64,000 nucleotides of DNA from Desulfitibacter sp. BRH_c19. Lineage in GTDB: Bacteria > Bacillota > DSM-16504 > Desulfitibacterales > Desulfitibacteraceae. The notes under the pieces were generated by a model. It saw nothing but the letters and a program-made list of their open reading frames with translations. It searched no databases and was not told where the DNA came from. The stretch covers positions 1 through 64,000 of the forward strand of contig LOER01000036.1 of NCBI GenBank assembly GCA_001515945.1, given 5' to 3'. Position numbers and translations under genes: made by a program. This document shows positions 53,947 through 62,970 of this stretch, piece after piece (position 1 is the stretch's first letter; each line of letters starts with the position of its first letter).

Positions 53947-53975
53947 AGAGTTCTTATAATAAGGACTCTTTTTTT
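53947..53975 (+). terminator. Terminator after tRNA-Gly
   Basis: AGAGTTCTT (53947-53955) pairs with AAGGACTCT (53961-53969, one G-U), followed by T7. Confidence 0.82.
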
Positions 53976-54079
53976 GATTCATTAAACACACCACGTTAAG
54001 CCTTCTTACTATCCTTGTAAAATGACCAATTCGACATTATATGACAATATATGTCAAGGAAATGCACTATTTTTATTGA

Positions 54080-54454
54080 ACTTGCAATTATGACGCTACA
54101 ATAGAAAAGTTAAGTGTAAATACTAAAGATTTTATTATTGATAATATATTTAGTGATGAAGACAATTGGTATGATATTGGAAATAGAGATATAGACAACT
54201 TTTATACTATTTTTATAAAAGAAATTGATAGCTCTAAAGATAATAACTTTAGCATTAACTATCGGAGCGTTATAACAGATATACTTGATAAAAGCAACTT
54301 ATCAGCACTTTTATTTGAGATTGAGCAGCTTAAAGGTGATAGTACAAATATATTGCAAATAAACTATCCGATGAAAGCTTCAACAAGCGGAGGTCATGTA
54401 CTAAAAAAGGATATGGGAAAGAATGATGAAGATGGAGCTATCATAAAAGTTTAG
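54080..54454 (+). pseudogene. Gene remnant without a start codon
   Basis: A 124-codon open frame with natural-looking codons (KDFIIDNIFSDEDNWYDIGN...) ends at TAG 54452. It has no plausible start or ribosome binding site; the only ATGs are close to its end. It is the C-terminal remnant of an unrecognised acidic protein, lying just after the tRNA gene. Confidence 0.5.
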
Positions 54455-54511
54455 ATCTTTTACAAAAAACTTCCGTTAGACCGTTATAGTGTACTTTACC
54501 ACATTTTGCCC

Positions 54512-54853
54512 CTAACCCGGCAGGCATATTTGTTGATCAATTTGCAAGTTGTTGGGATTGATGCCCAAGTTCAATTCCAATAGACTTTCTACAGAGGTGC
54601 CTACCTCCTGAGCAATACTGAAAAGGGTATCTCCTGCACTCACAACCCAGAATATTCCTGAAGGACAGGGCGTTGGACTGGGTATACAGATCGACTGTCC
54701 AACCCTTAGGTTTTGCGGATTAATATTTGGGTTGAGTTCCAGAATGGCATCTACTGTACTGTTTATTTGCAGGGCGATTTTAAATATAGTATCACCTTCT
54801 CTAACCCTCCAGAAGCGGTCAGTAGGGCAAGGTGTGACCTGCCTGTTTTGCAT
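54512..54853 (-). CDS. Two-LysM-domain protein
   Basis: A 113-aa protein with two LysM repeats (about 12-58, FWRVREGDTIFKIALQIN; about 64-112, FWVVSAGDTLFSIAQEVG), each starting after a CP-rich linker. LysM binds N-acetylglucosamine polymers. There is no signal peptide, which is usual for spore-coat or mother-cell LysM proteins. The start at 54853 follows AAGGAGG. Confidence 0.82.
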   Translation of the reverse strand: MQNRQVTPCPTDRFWRVREGDTIFKIALQINSTVDAILELNPNINPQNLRVGQSICIPSPTPCPSGIFWVVSAGDTLFSIAQEVGTSVESLLELNLGINPNNLQIDQQICLPG

Positions 54854-55098
54854 TGGACTTACCTCCTTTTCAAATATGTTACCTATAATAGAATATGCTG
54901 ATAACCTTTTGGTTGACAATAATCAAGTAGGCTGGATTAAAGGAATGTAAAACTATGCAATAAAGAAAGAGCCAATGGAAAATATTTTTTAGGAATATTT
55001 GGAGATAATTATTCCTATTTTTTCTTCTGGCTATTTCGCCCATAAGCTTACATTAAGATAGATGTTCCCCAGGTTATAGGGTTTACATTATACTCATG

Positions 55099-55129
55099 TT
55101 GTCACAATACCTAAAAATTACCATATAAT
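55099..55129 (+). promoter_or_regulatory. Possible sigma-A promoter of the DUF2935 gene
   Basis: TTGTCA (55099-55104) and TATAAT (55124-55129), 19 bases apart, 30 bases before the ATG. The spacing is slightly long. Confidence 0.4.
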
Positions 55130-55158
55130 ATAATAAACACCAACCAGGAGGAGATTTT

Positions 55159-56130
55159 ATGAAAGTAAAAAAAAGATTGCCAGAAATGTATTCTCAATCT
55201 ACTACATGTAACTTCATTGAAGAATCTTTACGTCAGAATCTATTTTGGCTTCGCATCATGGCAGAACATGCTTTTTTTATTAGACTTGGATTACCATGTG
55301 AAGAAACAGCTTTACGTATAGAAGCTGAAGAACTACAAGCAGATTTTAACAGTCTATTAGAAGAAGCTAAACGAATAGCAAAAAGTCCGACGAATAATGA
55401 AGTTTTCAGATTAAATCGGGAAGCAATAAATCTAACCACAGCCATAATTGACTTTAAGAGCAGTGTCCTACAACTAATAATTTGCTGTAATATTACCACA
55501 GGTTTCAATTTTCCACTCCTCATTGACCATATTAGACGTGAAGCTATTTTTTTCAGGGCTGCCTTGGTCAGACTACAAGAAGGAAGATTAATAAATCCTG
55601 TGGAAGAACTTTTACAAGAAAACCTATTTTGGTTGCGGATTATGGCGGATCACAGTAAGTTTATAGCACATCTGCTTGATCCATCTGAAAGAAGATTCAT
55701 AAAAACGGCTAAAGATTTCAGCAAAAAATTTGACGATCTAAGACTTCATAATAGGGATTTTGAAAGCATGCTGGCTCCACAAACCTTTGAGAACTCTCTG
55801 CTTGACGATACTGCTCTCACCCAAGCTAGACCGGGAGTATTTGGCATAGGCCTACCAGATCCATTTTCGATTGGTACATTAGAACGTTTTACAAGTGAAA
55901 CCATAGAGGCTACTGATCAGTTAAGAGATTTCAAGCTTGCTGCAAGGGATTTAATTAATAACTGCAAAATATTAAGCATTATTTCACCACTATTGGCCGA
56001 TCATATTTTTAGAGAAGCTCAACGAGCTATTGAGGATATCAAATTGGCCTTTAAGCAATTACCTGCTCCATGTGCAACCATATGCTCAGAGGATTTACGG
56101 ACTCCATCCGGCAATAAGGATGAAGCCTAG
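55159..56130 (+). CDS. DUF2935 protein with two repeats
   Basis: A 323-aa helical protein with an internal duplication. FIEESLRQNLFWLRIMAEHA (near 19) and EELLQENLFWLRIMADHSKF (near 150) begin the two halves, each followed by a long-helix segment with conserved His and Glu. DUF2935 is common in spore-forming Firmicutes; the His/Glu pattern suggests metal binding, but no function is established. AGGAGGAG precedes the ATG. Confidence 0.83.
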   Translation: MKVKKRLPEMYSQSTTCNFIEESLRQNLFWLRIMAEHAFFIRLGLPCEETALRIEAEELQADFNSLLEEAKRIAKSPTNNEVFRLNREAINLTTAIIDFKSSVLQLIICCNITTGFNFPLLIDHIRREAIFFRAALVRLQEGRLINPVEELLQENLFWLRIMADHSKFIAHLLDPSERRFIKTAKDFSKKFDDLRLHNRDFESMLAPQTFENSLLDDTALTQARPGVFGIGLPDPFSIGTLERFTSETIEATDQLRDFKLAARDLINNCKILSIISPLLADHIFREAQRAIEDIKLAFKQLPAPCATICSEDLRTPSGNKDEA

Positions 56131-56183
56131 TAAATACCGATAGCTAAAATTATCCAAACTTATTACGAATGAAAGCAGGGGGA

Positions 56184-56556
56184 ATGATGAAAAAGAAATT
56201 CACAATAGGTATTGTAATCTTGTTAGCACTCTTATACAGTCATATTTTACGTACAAAAAGATGTCTCGTATAAAGAGTTAGCATTATCGGATACTTCTCA
56301 AGAAATAAAAAGCCACATATCAGATATTCCTTCTAGCGAAAACACTAGTAAGGGAATGGCACAAGTAGGTTTATGGACATATGCCATCATAGTTGGTCAA
56401 ACTGAATAACAGATTGAAATAATTTCTGTTGAAAGATCCGAAGACGTTGGCATAGAGGTTCTTTATAGAATCAAAAAATCAACCGATTCTAGCTCTGAAC
56501 ATCCTGTTAAAATAGTGAGTTTCTTAAAGTCTTTTCGGAGGACCTATTGGTTTTAA
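56184..56556 (+). pseudogene. Decayed gene for a small exported protein
   Basis: It starts well (GCAGGGGG, MMKKKFTIGIVILLALLYSH: a signal or anchor helix), then needs a frame change near 56245 to read SYKELALSDTSQEIKSHIS. An in-frame TAA at 56407 follows, after which QIEIISVERSEDVGIEVLYR continues to 56556. Two lesions make it a pseudogene. The family is not recognised. Confidence 0.55.
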
Positions 56557-56593
56557 GGAATTGGATAACTATAGCTACTATAAAAAATTTTAC

Positions 56594-56623
56594 AAAATTC
56601 CACTTATTTGAGTGGAATTTTTG
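56594..56623 (+). terminator. Terminator after the decayed gene
   Basis: AAAATTCCACT (56594-56604) pairs with AGTGGAATTTT (56611-56621), followed by more T. Confidence 0.75.
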
Positions 56624-56878
56624 TTGCTTAAATGATGTGATTGCCCACCACCTAGTCAATTCTATGTATTTTTTATACCCCGATAATGACGAAAGAAATA
56701 ATAGATCAGTATCCAAGAAGAGATAGGGATTTAGAAGACCAAATTACGAATTAGAAGAACAACTTGATGAAGCTAAAGAGTATGATGTGGCGCTTAGAAA
56801 GTAAATGTGTGATATTATAATAATAATGATAAATTCTTAGGTTTAAATAAAAGATTATTAAAAGGGAGGCATTCAATT

Positions 56879-57484
56879 TTGACTAAAAAAACTATGATTA
56901 TTGGATTTATTTTAGTGGCAGTTATTTCCTTAATACTTGTATTTAGCAATACTGCTGACCCTTTTGATCCAATCGAGGATATGAGGAGCACTCTACTTGA
57001 TAGCCATGAGGTCATTGATATAAAAGAGACAGAGGCAGGTACTATGGTATATTCTGTTGGTAGAATAAATAATAACGTAGATAACATGTATTTTGTTGAT
57101 ATGGTAAAGAAATCATTAATAGGTTATAAGTGGTTAGGTGGTGGTGGCCATATTAATAGGGATGTTGGGCGAAATGAAAATTTTATCTTTTCATCACAGT
57201 TACTAAATGAAAGACAAAATATAAATCCTACTATGTTTGGCGTGTTTGCGGATGAAAAAATTAAAGATATTGATGTACTAACACCAGACGGAACGTATGA
57301 TGCTATCTTTTATGATGGAAGAAGTGGCGAAAAGGTTTACTATATCCCGCTTGATAATCACGTTTCTAATTATATGTCTTTAATATTAATAATTACCTAC
57401 GAAGATAACGAAAGAGTTGACTATATTATTTCAAATGATGAGATTTCCAGCTTTCAAGAAGGCAAATCAATATATTTCTATTAG
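56879..57484 (+). CDS. Membrane-anchored hypothetical protein
   Basis: A 201-aa protein with one N-terminal membrane helix (about 6-24) and an extracytoplasmic domain of mixed alpha/beta character (YDAIFYDGRSGEKVYYIPLD near 145). No known motif. TTG start with GGGAGG 8 bases upstream. Neighbouring remnants suggest an accessory, decaying region. Confidence 0.65.
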   Translation: MTKKTMIIGFILVAVISLILVFSNTADPFDPIEDMRSTLLDSHEVIDIKETEAGTMVYSVGRINNNVDNMYFVDMVKKSLIGYKWLGGGGHINRDVGRNENFIFSSQLLNERQNINPTMFGVFADEKIKDIDVLTPDGTYDAIFYDGRSGEKVYYIPLDNHVSNYMSLILIITYEDNERVDYIISNDEISSFQEGKSIYFY

Positions 57485-57489
57485 AACCA

Positions 57490-57594
57490 TTTGAACTACC
57501 AGCAATTGAAGACCTAGCTACAAAGAGTAATAGCCAGCTGGTTAAAGATTTTGATAACTTATATAAGGCTTTTAATAAGCTAATGAAAAGATAG
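57490..57594 (+). pseudogene. C-terminal gene fragment
   Basis: A 34-codon frame (FELPAIEDLATKSNSQLVKD...) without a start, ending at TAG 57592, looks like the tail of a lost protein. Confidence 0.35.
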
Positions 57595-57703
57595 ATATTT
57601 GCCAAAAAGCATAATTGGTAGATAGTTTTAATTGCAGAAAGTCGGTTAGAACATGGCACAGTAGATAGAAACTCTTTCATAAATTAATATTGAGGAGGTA
57701 CAT

Positions 57704-57811
57704 ATGAGTTACTTAAATAATTTATTCACGGTGTTTTTAGGGTTCGGAATTACAGGGGTGATTTGTTCTATATTTTTATACTATTATTTTATTTCTTTAA
57801 AAAGCTCATAA
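57704..57811 (+). CDS. 35-aa single-helix membrane protein
   Basis: TGAGGAGG lies 8 bases before the ATG. The product (MSYLNNLFTVFLGFGITGVI...) has one membrane helix (about 8-31) and a basic C-terminus. Its last 28 bases overlap, tail to tail, the end of the minus-strand padR gene. Function unknown. Confidence 0.55.
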   Translation: MSYLNNLFTVFLGFGITGVICSIFLYYYFISLKSS

Positions 57812-58089
57812 GCTTTTTCCCTTGCCTCGATAAGAATCACATTTCCTGCATTGGTAGTTGAATAATACTTTCTAATTTTACCTTCTACATTTCGTTCTTC
57901 TTTGAAAAGAAGTCCATTGGATTCCATTTTGTGAAGTATTGGATATAAGGTGCCTGCGCTAATACTATAACCATGTTCTTTCAGTTCTTCAAGCATCCAT
58001 AGACCGTATATTGGATGTTCTTTGGCATGATGTAATATATGTATTTGTATAAAGCCTAGAAATAACTTTCTTAATACTTTTTTTTCCAA
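57784..58089 (-). CDS. PadR-family transcriptional regulator
   Basis: A 101-aa winged-helix protein: the N-terminal HTH with HPIYGLWMLEELKEHGYSISAGTLYPILHKME is the PadR signature, and a short C-terminal dimerisation helix follows. PadR proteins usually repress transporters or their own gene. The divergent fetAB-like operon at 58413 is a plausible target. Confidence 0.88.
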   Translation of the reverse strand: MEKKVLRKLFLGFIQIHILHHAKEHPIYGLWMLEELKEHGYSISAGTLYPILHKMESNGLLFKEERNVEGKIRKYYSTTNAGNVILIEAREKAYELFKEIK

Positions 58090-58099
58090 AGTATAACCC

Positions 58100-58160
58100 T
58101 CCGATACCTCAAAATAGATATTGAATATAGATATTGCATTTCGATAATGATATAATAACA
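58100..58160. promoter_or_regulatory. Possible padR promoter/operator region
   Basis: Two near-direct repeats TAGATATTG are seen at about 58113-58121 and 58125-58133, with more ATAT-rich dyads up to GATAATGATATAA. It lies directly upstream of padR and would suit autoregulation. Weak evidence. Confidence 0.3.
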
Positions 58161-58245
58161 GAGAATTAATGCTATTTCAATGGAAAAACTCTGCCACATA
58201 AAATAGCCAATAACGGTTAAATTAGAACAGGTAACTGTCTTTTAA

Positions 58246-58386
58246 TTGAATATATTGCTGTTTTTTGAATATCATGACAAGTCCTGGTATGACCTTGATA
58301 TGGATATTGAAACCTATAGGTACATGCTTGGCGGCTATTTTATTTGGCATGTTAAAGTAGTGGAAGTTACCACCCTTGGTTATTAA
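58246..58386 (+). pseudogene. C-terminal gene fragment upstream of fetA
   Basis: A 46-codon frame (FFEYHDKSWYDLDMDIETYR...) ends at TAA 58384 and has no usable start. It is probably the remnant of a gene lost next to the transporter. The rest of 58161-58412 holds only the fetA ribosome binding site. Confidence 0.4.
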
Positions 58387-58412
58387 TAGTTATTTTCTTA
58401 TGGGAGGATAGT

Positions 58413-59042
58413 ATGATAGTTTATAACGATGTTTCCGTTACATTTAATAACCACTATTTATTTAGGAATATAAACCTGAAGGTGAACAAAGGTGATAAAG
58501 TATTGGTTTATGGCAAATCAGGGATAGGTAAATCTGTTTTATTTAAAATGTTACTGGGATTTATTTTACCAAAAGAAGGAGAAGTTTACTTTGATAATAA
58601 GTTGCTAAATAGCAAAAATGTCTGGAATGTTCGAAAAAAAATAGCTTATGTCAGTCAAGGTGTTGATATCGGTTCTGTTGCAGTAATAGATTTAATTAAT
58701 ACTATTTTTTCGTATAAAGCTAACTCCCACCTGCTTTTAGCTAGTAGTCCACTAATTCAATTACTATATGACTTTGAATTAACAGAGGAAACTCTAACTA
58801 AAAACTTATCTGATTTATCAGGTGGAGAAAGGCAGCGAATTGCAATTATTCTTGCGATTTTATTGGGTAGAGATGTTTTTCTTTTGGATGAAGTAACAGC
58901 TGCACTTGACAGTAACTTAAAAAACAAGGTAATTAATCTTTTTATTGGAAATCCAAACTGGACTGTCTTAATTATATCTCATGACAAAGACTGGCTAGAA
59001 AATAAACAAATTAAAGTTTTTAACCTGGAGGAGTACCAATGA
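58413..59042 (+). CDS. fetA: ABC ATPase, FetA-like
   Basis: A 209-aa ABC ATPase with Walker A GKSGIGKS (near 34), signature LSGGERQRIA (near 135) and Walker B VFLLDEVTAALD (near 158). It pairs with the UPF0014 permease that follows. FetAB (YbbL/YbbM) of E. coli exports iron and protects against oxidative stress. GGGAGG precedes the ATG. Confidence 0.82.
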   Translation: MIVYNDVSVTFNNHYLFRNINLKVNKGDKVLVYGKSGIGKSVLFKMLLGFILPKEGEVYFDNKLLNSKNVWNVRKKIAYVSQGVDIGSVAVIDLINTIFSYKANSHLLLASSPLIQLLYDFELTEETLTKNLSDLSGGERQRIAIILAILLGRDVFLLDEVTAALDSNLKNKVINLFIGNPNWTVLIISHDKDWLENKQIKVFNLEEYQ

Positions 59043-59824
59043 GCACACCAGATATTACGAGCTTTTCCATGATTTTGGCTTTTTTGCTTCTAACTATTCC
59101 TATTATTGTAAGTATAGTATTAAAGCTAGGTATATTGATGACAATCTTAAACTCGGTTTTTAGGATGTCTGTGCAGTTGTTTCTAGTGGCGATATTTTTG
59201 AACTATTTATTTGCCTGGAATAACAGCCTGATTAATATAATGTGGTTTATAATCATGGTGACATTTGCCACATATTCTGTTGTGAGAGAAAGCAAATTGA
59301 ATCTTCAGCTCTTTTTCAAACCCGCTTTTTTTGCCTTTGTCCTAGCTAATGGTGCAATTCTACTGTATTTTAATGGGTTAGTTGTTAGTTTAACAAATTT
59401 GTTTGATGCTAAATATTTGATTGCTATTGGCGGGATGTTATTAGGCAACTCGTTAAATTGGAATATTGTTGGATTAAGTAACTTTTATCAAAATATAAAG
59501 AGAGATGAAAACAGGTATTTATACAATTTGTCTTTAGGAGCAACCCAACTAGAAGGACTTATTCCATACTTTAGAAATAGTTTAATAGCTGCCTTAAAGC
59601 CCAGTATTGCCAGTATGGCTACAATGGGAATAGTTTTTCTACCTGGGTTAATGACAGGGCAGATACTTAGTGGGCTTAGCCCAATAGTAGCTATCAAATA
59701 TCAAATTGCTATTATGGTAGCAATCTTTGCTTCTACAACTCTTAGCGTAGGGTTAACTATTTTGGTTACTGCTAAAACGAGTTTCAATGATTATGGTGTA
59801 ATTAAAAAAGGAGTGTTTAGGTAA
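59039..59824 (+). CDS. fetB: UPF0014 permease, FetB-like
   Basis: A 261-aa membrane protein with about seven helices and the family signatures GGMLLGNSLNW near 130, SLGATQLEGLIPYFRNSL near 163 and ATMGIVFLPGLMTGQIL near 195. It overlaps fetA by 4 bases (ATGA). Probable iron exporter with FetA. Confidence 0.85.
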   Translation: MSTPDITSFSMILAFLLLTIPIIVSIVLKLGILMTILNSVFRMSVQLFLVAIFLNYLFAWNNSLINIMWFIIMVTFATYSVVRESKLNLQLFFKPAFFAFVLANGAILLYFNGLVVSLTNLFDAKYLIAIGGMLLGNSLNWNIVGLSNFYQNIKRDENRYLYNLSLGATQLEGLIPYFRNSLIAALKPSIASMATMGIVFLPGLMTGQILSGLSPIVAIKYQIAIMVAIFASTTLSVGLTILVTAKTSFNDYGVIKKGVFR

Positions 59825-60235
59825 ATAATATGCTGAAATATTATGATAAGGCTACTAGAAAAGGGAATATTTCATAACATAGAATAATTGCGTCAGGCTT
59901 TGCTACTCACTCACGCAGGAAGGATATCTTGTGGTATTTGAAGTTAGAAAGTGGTATTCCTGTTTTGGCCAAGGTATGTTACTAACTCAACACCAGAATT
60001 GCTAAAGTATGCATAAACTTAACAATTTCTTAACGAAATCAAAACAGGTGAATTGTGTTAGAATGTAGAATTATCTTTATAAGCAGTACCGGACGTTACT
60101 CGAGAAGGGCTTCTTTATTGAGGGTCCTTCTCTTATTTAACGGAATTAATAGAAACCTCTAGTATTTCTGGAAATAGCAAGATAGTGTATAATGACAAAA
60201 GTAACATCTTTAGATTTTAATTTAACCTTAAGGTT
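59825..60235. other. Intergenic region between fetB and ccdA
   Basis: GAGAAGG (60102-60108) and CCTTCTC (60126-60132) can form a hairpin with TTATTT after it, a weak terminator. No open frame, riboswitch core or SCIFF-peptide-like gene is seen. Confidence 0.45.
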
Positions 60236-60913
60236 GTGTGTTTAGTGGTACTCTATTTAACGTCCTTTACAGCAGGAATCGTATCCTTTTTCTCACCCTG
60301 TGTAATCCCACTTATACCGGGTTTTTTGGCTTTTTTAACCGGAGAAACAGTTATAAAACTAGATAAAGGATTGAACTGGAATGCCTTTTACAAATCGTTA
60401 AGTTTTGTAGGTGGTTTTTCTATTGTTTTTGTTTTAATGGGTTTATCAGCAAGTACTATTGGAAGATTTTTAATTAACTACCAGACAAGTATTAATATAG
60501 TTGGTGGTGCAATTATCATCTTGTTTGGATTACACATGCTCGGATTGCTGGAATTATCCTTTTTATTAAGAGGCGGAATGAAAACGCCTAAGTTTAGCAA
60601 TGGTTTTTTATTGGGGGTGGCTTTTTCCATAGCCTGGACTCCTTGCGTAGGTCCATTTTTAGCATCTATTCTGATTATAGCAGGCTCAGAGGCCTCAATG
60701 AGTCAAGGAGCAATTCTATTGTCCTTCTATTCATTAGGTCTTGGCATTCCATTTTTACTTGCTGCACTATTTTGGGGAAAAGTAATGGGTTATGCTAGTA
60801 ATCTTGCAAAGTTTAGTTGGTATCTAAATAAATTGGCTGGAGCAATACTAGTTGTACTTGGAATTTTAATAATGACTGGAAAGTTTACCCAGTTGGCGGC
60901 ATTTCTGTCATAA
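60236..60913 (+). CDS. ccdA: Cytochrome c biogenesis protein CcdA
   Basis: A 225-aa, six-helix membrane protein of the DsbD transmembrane family. It has two conserved single cysteines in FFSPCVIPLIPGF (near 20) and AWTPCVGPFL (near 138), which carry reducing equivalents from thioredoxin across the membrane. The start is GTG 60236 or GTG 60245; AAGG lies just upstream. The next gene encodes a likely extracytoplasmic acceptor. Confidence 0.9.
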   Translation: MCLVVLYLTSFTAGIVSFFSPCVIPLIPGFLAFLTGETVIKLDKGLNWNAFYKSLSFVGGFSIVFVLMGLSASTIGRFLINYQTSINIVGGAIIILFGLHMLGLLELSFLLRGGMKTPKFSNGFLLGVAFSIAWTPCVGPFLASILIIAGSEASMSQGAILLSFYSLGLGIPFLLAALFWGKVMGYASNLAKFSWYLNKLAGAILVVLGILIMTGKFTQLAAFLS

Positions 60914-60928
60914 GTTGGGACATCAGCT

Positions 60929-60977
60929 GGGGACATTCCTCGAGGACAAAGAATAGCTCAAAAAGAGGTGTGTCCCC
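60929..60977 (+). repeat. REP-like palindromic repeat, copy A
   Basis: GGGGACATTCCTCG (60929-60942) and GAGGTGTGTCCCC (60965-60977) are imperfect inverted arms around an A-rich centre. It sits between ccdA and the thioredoxin gene and matches copies at 37924 and 39375. Confidence 0.65.
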
Positions 60978-60998
60978 GTACTATAAGGAGGGAGTAAA

Positions 60999-61505
60999 TT
61001 GGGCAAGAAAAACGTAATAACCTTAGTTCTACTATTGGTGGTGGTTGGAGCAGCTTTTGCTATGTTCTTTCTGCAAGATACAGAAAAATCCGAAGGAACT
61101 TTTGATATATTGTCAAACATGGATGTTCTTAATGGCGAAATGATTTCAGAAGCTGATTTTTCAGCGCGTCCTACACTTGTTGTAAAATGGGCAACTTGGT
61201 GTCCAACCTGTGTAGATGAGTTGTTATATTTAAAAGATAATCATCAGGAATTTCAAGAAAGAGTGAATCTTCTTGCTATTAACATCACTGGAAGTGAGAG
61301 GAATACTAATGATGTAATAAATCTGATAGACTCGTATGAGCTGCCTTTTTTGGTCCTTGCAGATATGGAAGATAAGAGCTCTAAGCATTTTCCAGCTAAA
61401 TATATACCAGCCAACTTTTTATTAAACACTAATGGTGAGGTGGTTAATAGTCTTGAAGGCCCTATTGACCTTGAAACGTTAGATGAATGGCTAGAGAACA
61501 TGTAA
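60999..61505 (+). CDS. Membrane-anchored TlpA-like thioredoxin
   Basis: A 168-aa protein with an N-terminal membrane helix (about 6-25) and a thioredoxin fold with the active site WCPTC (Cys68, Cys71). IPANFLLNTNGEV near 130 contains the cis-proline. It would be reduced by CcdA and act on thiols outside the membrane, for instance apocytochrome c haem sites. TTG start after AAGGAGGGAG. Confidence 0.87.
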   Translation: MGKKNVITLVLLLVVVGAAFAMFFLQDTEKSEGTFDILSNMDVLNGEMISEADFSARPTLVVKWATWCPTCVDELLYLKDNHQEFQERVNLLAINITGSERNTNDVINLIDSYELPFLVLADMEDKSSKHFPAKYIPANFLLNTNGEVVNSLEGPIDLETLDEWLENM

Positions 61506-61524
61506 TATTAACGGGAGGGTTTTT

Positions 61525-62964
61525 ATGTTAGCCTTATTATTGGAAAAAGCATCCAATGGTCAATGGGAATCTGAAGTCCATTCCTTTGCCTTTGATGATT
61601 TGTATATTTTATTAGATATAAATAGTGGGAGTGTCCATATCTTAGATGAGATAAGCTGGAATATAGTAGAGGCAGTTAAGAAAAGTAAGGGAAATGAAGA
61701 GTATTTTAAAAAGCAGGTAGAAAAGTATACAGATGAACTTATTAAGGAAGCCATAGTTGAATTAAATGCACTAATAGCAGAAGGGATTCTTTTTGGAGTA
61801 AGTGTCCATTCAATGAAAGATATTTCTAATAACTTTGATAATGTCATAAAATCCCTATGCTTGAATATATCACATGATTGTAACCTCGCTTGCTCATATT
61901 GCTTTGCTGGTAAGGGGAATTTTGGTGGACCAAAGAACAATATGAGCTTTGAGGTAGGGAAAAAAGCACTAGATTTTCTCATTGAAAACTCAGGAAATAG
62001 ACCTACCTGTGAGGTGGACTTTTTTGGGGGTGAGCCATTATTAAACTGGGGAACAGTCAAAAAACTTGTTGAATATGGAAAAGAAAAGGCCGCTTTAAAA
62101 AATAAGAGATTTAGATTCACATTAACAACCAATGGATTACTCTTAAACCCTGAAAAAGAGGAATTTTTAAATAGGGAAAATATAAGTGTTGTTTTGAGCA
62201 TAGATGGTAGAAAAGAGATCCATGACAAAATGCGGCCAGTAACTTCTGGAGTTGGAAGCTATGATTTGATTTCACCGAAAATCAAATCACTAGTTAAATC
62301 TCGTGATGAACAAAATTATTACGTAAGAGGTACCTTTACTAGAGAAAACATGGATTTTACAGAGGATGTGGCGTTTCTTGCAGATGAAGGATACTCTGAA
62401 ATCTCTCTTGAGCCAGTTGTTGCTGATCCTTTAGAGGATTATGCATTTAAAGAAGAGGATAGATCTCAATTAAAAGATGAGTATAAAAAGCTAGTCAAAG
62501 AATATCTAAAGAGGAAAGAACTGGGAAAGCCATTCAACTTCTTTCATTTTAATGTAGATTTGGAGAATGGACCATGTCTGCCAAAGAGAATTACTGGTTG
62601 TGGTGCAGGGTTTCAGTACCTGGCAGTAACACCTGAAGGACAGCTTTATCCTTGCCACCAATTTGTTGGCAAAGAAGAATACTTACTGGGAGACTTATCT
62701 CGAGGAATAGTAAATAAGGAGTTAGTTGAAAAATTCAAACAAGCTCATATTTACAATAAAGAATGCAAGGTGTGTTGGGCAAGATATCTTTGTAGTGGTG
62801 GTTGCCATGCAAACGCTGTTAATCACAATGGATTAATTGAAAAACCCTATGAAATGGGATGTTTTTTACAGAAGGTTAGGTTAGAAGCAGCAATTTACTT
62901 GTTTGTAAAGAAAAAGCAAGAATTATCATGTCAAGCGTTTTTGAAAATGTCCCAAAAAAATTGA
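61525..62964 (+). CDS. scfB: Radical SAM/SPASM maturase of the SCIFF family
   Basis: A 479-aa protein. The N-terminal peptide-recognition-like region (about 20-100) has LLDINSGSVHILDE. The radical SAM motif CNLACSYC (Cys119, 123, 126) is followed by EVDFFGGEPLLNW. The C-terminal SPASM region (CGAG, YPCHQFVG, CKVCWARYLCSGGC, MGC) holds auxiliary clusters. This agrees with SCIFF maturases that make thioether bonds in a small Cys-rich peptide. No SCIFF precursor gene is seen beside it. It is 19 bases after the thioredoxin gene, so co-transcription with ccdA is likely. Confidence 0.85.
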   Translation: MLALLLEKASNGQWESEVHSFAFDDLYILLDINSGSVHILDEISWNIVEAVKKSKGNEEYFKKQVEKYTDELIKEAIVELNALIAEGILFGVSVHSMKDISNNFDNVIKSLCLNISHDCNLACSYCFAGKGNFGGPKNNMSFEVGKKALDFLIENSGNRPTCEVDFFGGEPLLNWGTVKKLVEYGKEKAALKNKRFRFTLTTNGLLLNPEKEEFLNRENISVVLSIDGRKEIHDKMRPVTSGVGSYDLISPKIKSLVKSRDEQNYYVRGTFTRENMDFTEDVAFLADEGYSEISLEPVVADPLEDYAFKEEDRSQLKDEYKKLVKEYLKRKELGKPFNFFHFNVDLENGPCLPKRITGCGAGFQYLAVTPEGQLYPCHQFVGKEEYLLGDLSRGIVNKELVEKFKQAHIYNKECKVCWARYLCSGGCHANAVNHNGLIEKPYEMGCFLQKVRLEAAIYLFVKKKQELSCQAFLKMSQKN

Positions 62965-62970
62965 AACATT

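Noticed and set aside
56507-56716. 69-codon minus-strand frame
   Set aside because: It crosses a clear plus-strand terminator hairpin and the tail of a pseudogene, has no ribosome binding site and matches nothing known to me.
61560-62228. 222-codon minus-strand frame opposite the SCIFF maturase
   Set aside because: It is the antisense of a strongly conserved gene, rich in Ser/Phe/Leu as expected for a shadow frame, without a ribosome binding site.
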